Shown piece after piece: positions 11,128 to 11,154 of a stretch of DNA of 11,154 nt (the stretch's first letter is position 1; the number at the start of each line of letters is the position of its first letter). This stretch comes from Baffinella frigidus. Taxonomy: Eukaryota > Cryptophyceae > Cryptomonadales > Baffinellaceae. The stretch lies in assembly GCA_026770585.1 (NCBI GenBank), contig MU646503.1, positions 273,935 to 285,088 on the forward strand, in the 5' to 3' direction. Made by a program: the position numbers and the translations under genes. The notes beneath the pieces are model-generated. The model had not been told where the DNA came from, made no database searches, and was given only the letters and a program-made list of their open reading frames with translations.

Positions 11128-11154
11128 CAGCACTCCACCCCTTTGCCTCCGCTA

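Overview
The window is eukaryotic nuclear DNA. It has short exons flanked by GT...AG splice sites, GC-rich coding sequence, low-complexity introns, abundant interstitial Arabidopsis-type telomere repeat (CCCTAAA/TTTAGGG) and many miniature inverted-repeat elements. No bacterial gene organisation is visible. TTTAGGG telomeres occur in plants, green algae, cryptophytes, dinoflagellates and other protists. I favour a GC-rich unicellular alga. The repeat ending CAGGGGTACCTCGC feels like ones I have met in translated cryptophyte-type algal genomes, but that is a weak recollection, not evidence.

The one gene I can reconstruct is the C-terminal part of a WD40-repeat (beta-propeller) protein on the + strand, cut by the left edge. 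Eight exons (58-135, 1354-1486, 2610-2682, 3687-3831, 5353-5442, 6923-7031, 7765-7805, 9255-9342) join with matching phase at all seven junctions. They give 251 residues plus a stop, containing five WD repeats and a Gly-rich linker between the second and third. No long ORF shows this gene; it emerges only when the exons are spliced.

The introns carry the most interesting structure. Most contain partial copies of a neighbouring exon end together with its splice site. Intron 1 may repeat the exon-1 donor. Intron 2 has three copies of the exon-2 3' end and donor. Introns 4 and 5 have copies of exon 5. Intron 5 also has eight copies of the exon-6 5' half and acceptor, mostly in a 229-bp tandem array. 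Intron 6 has four further copies of the exon-6 3' end and donor. Intron 7 has four copies of the exon-8 5' end and acceptor. Telomere-like CCCTAAA, CCCGAAA or CCCCAAA tracts on the sense strand lie just before several acceptors and could supply branch-point-like CTAAC and pyrimidine-rich sequence.

Other parts: 136-1353 (intron 1) holds hairpins and a 210-bp inverted-repeat element whose inverted relative lies at 8335-8546. Introns 3 and 4 hold several foldback elements. 5620-5832 is a long palindrome that includes an exon-5 fragment. 7806-9254 (intron 7) holds two foldback elements and AT-rich spacers between exon-8 copies. After the stop codon at 9342 come a 20-bp minisatellite (about 9346-9720), a small inverted-repeat element, a CT/CA microsatellite, and a segmentally duplicated intergenic region with TA-flanked MITEs, one nested in another. 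I see no convincing second gene in 9343-11154 and no RNA gene or CRISPR array.
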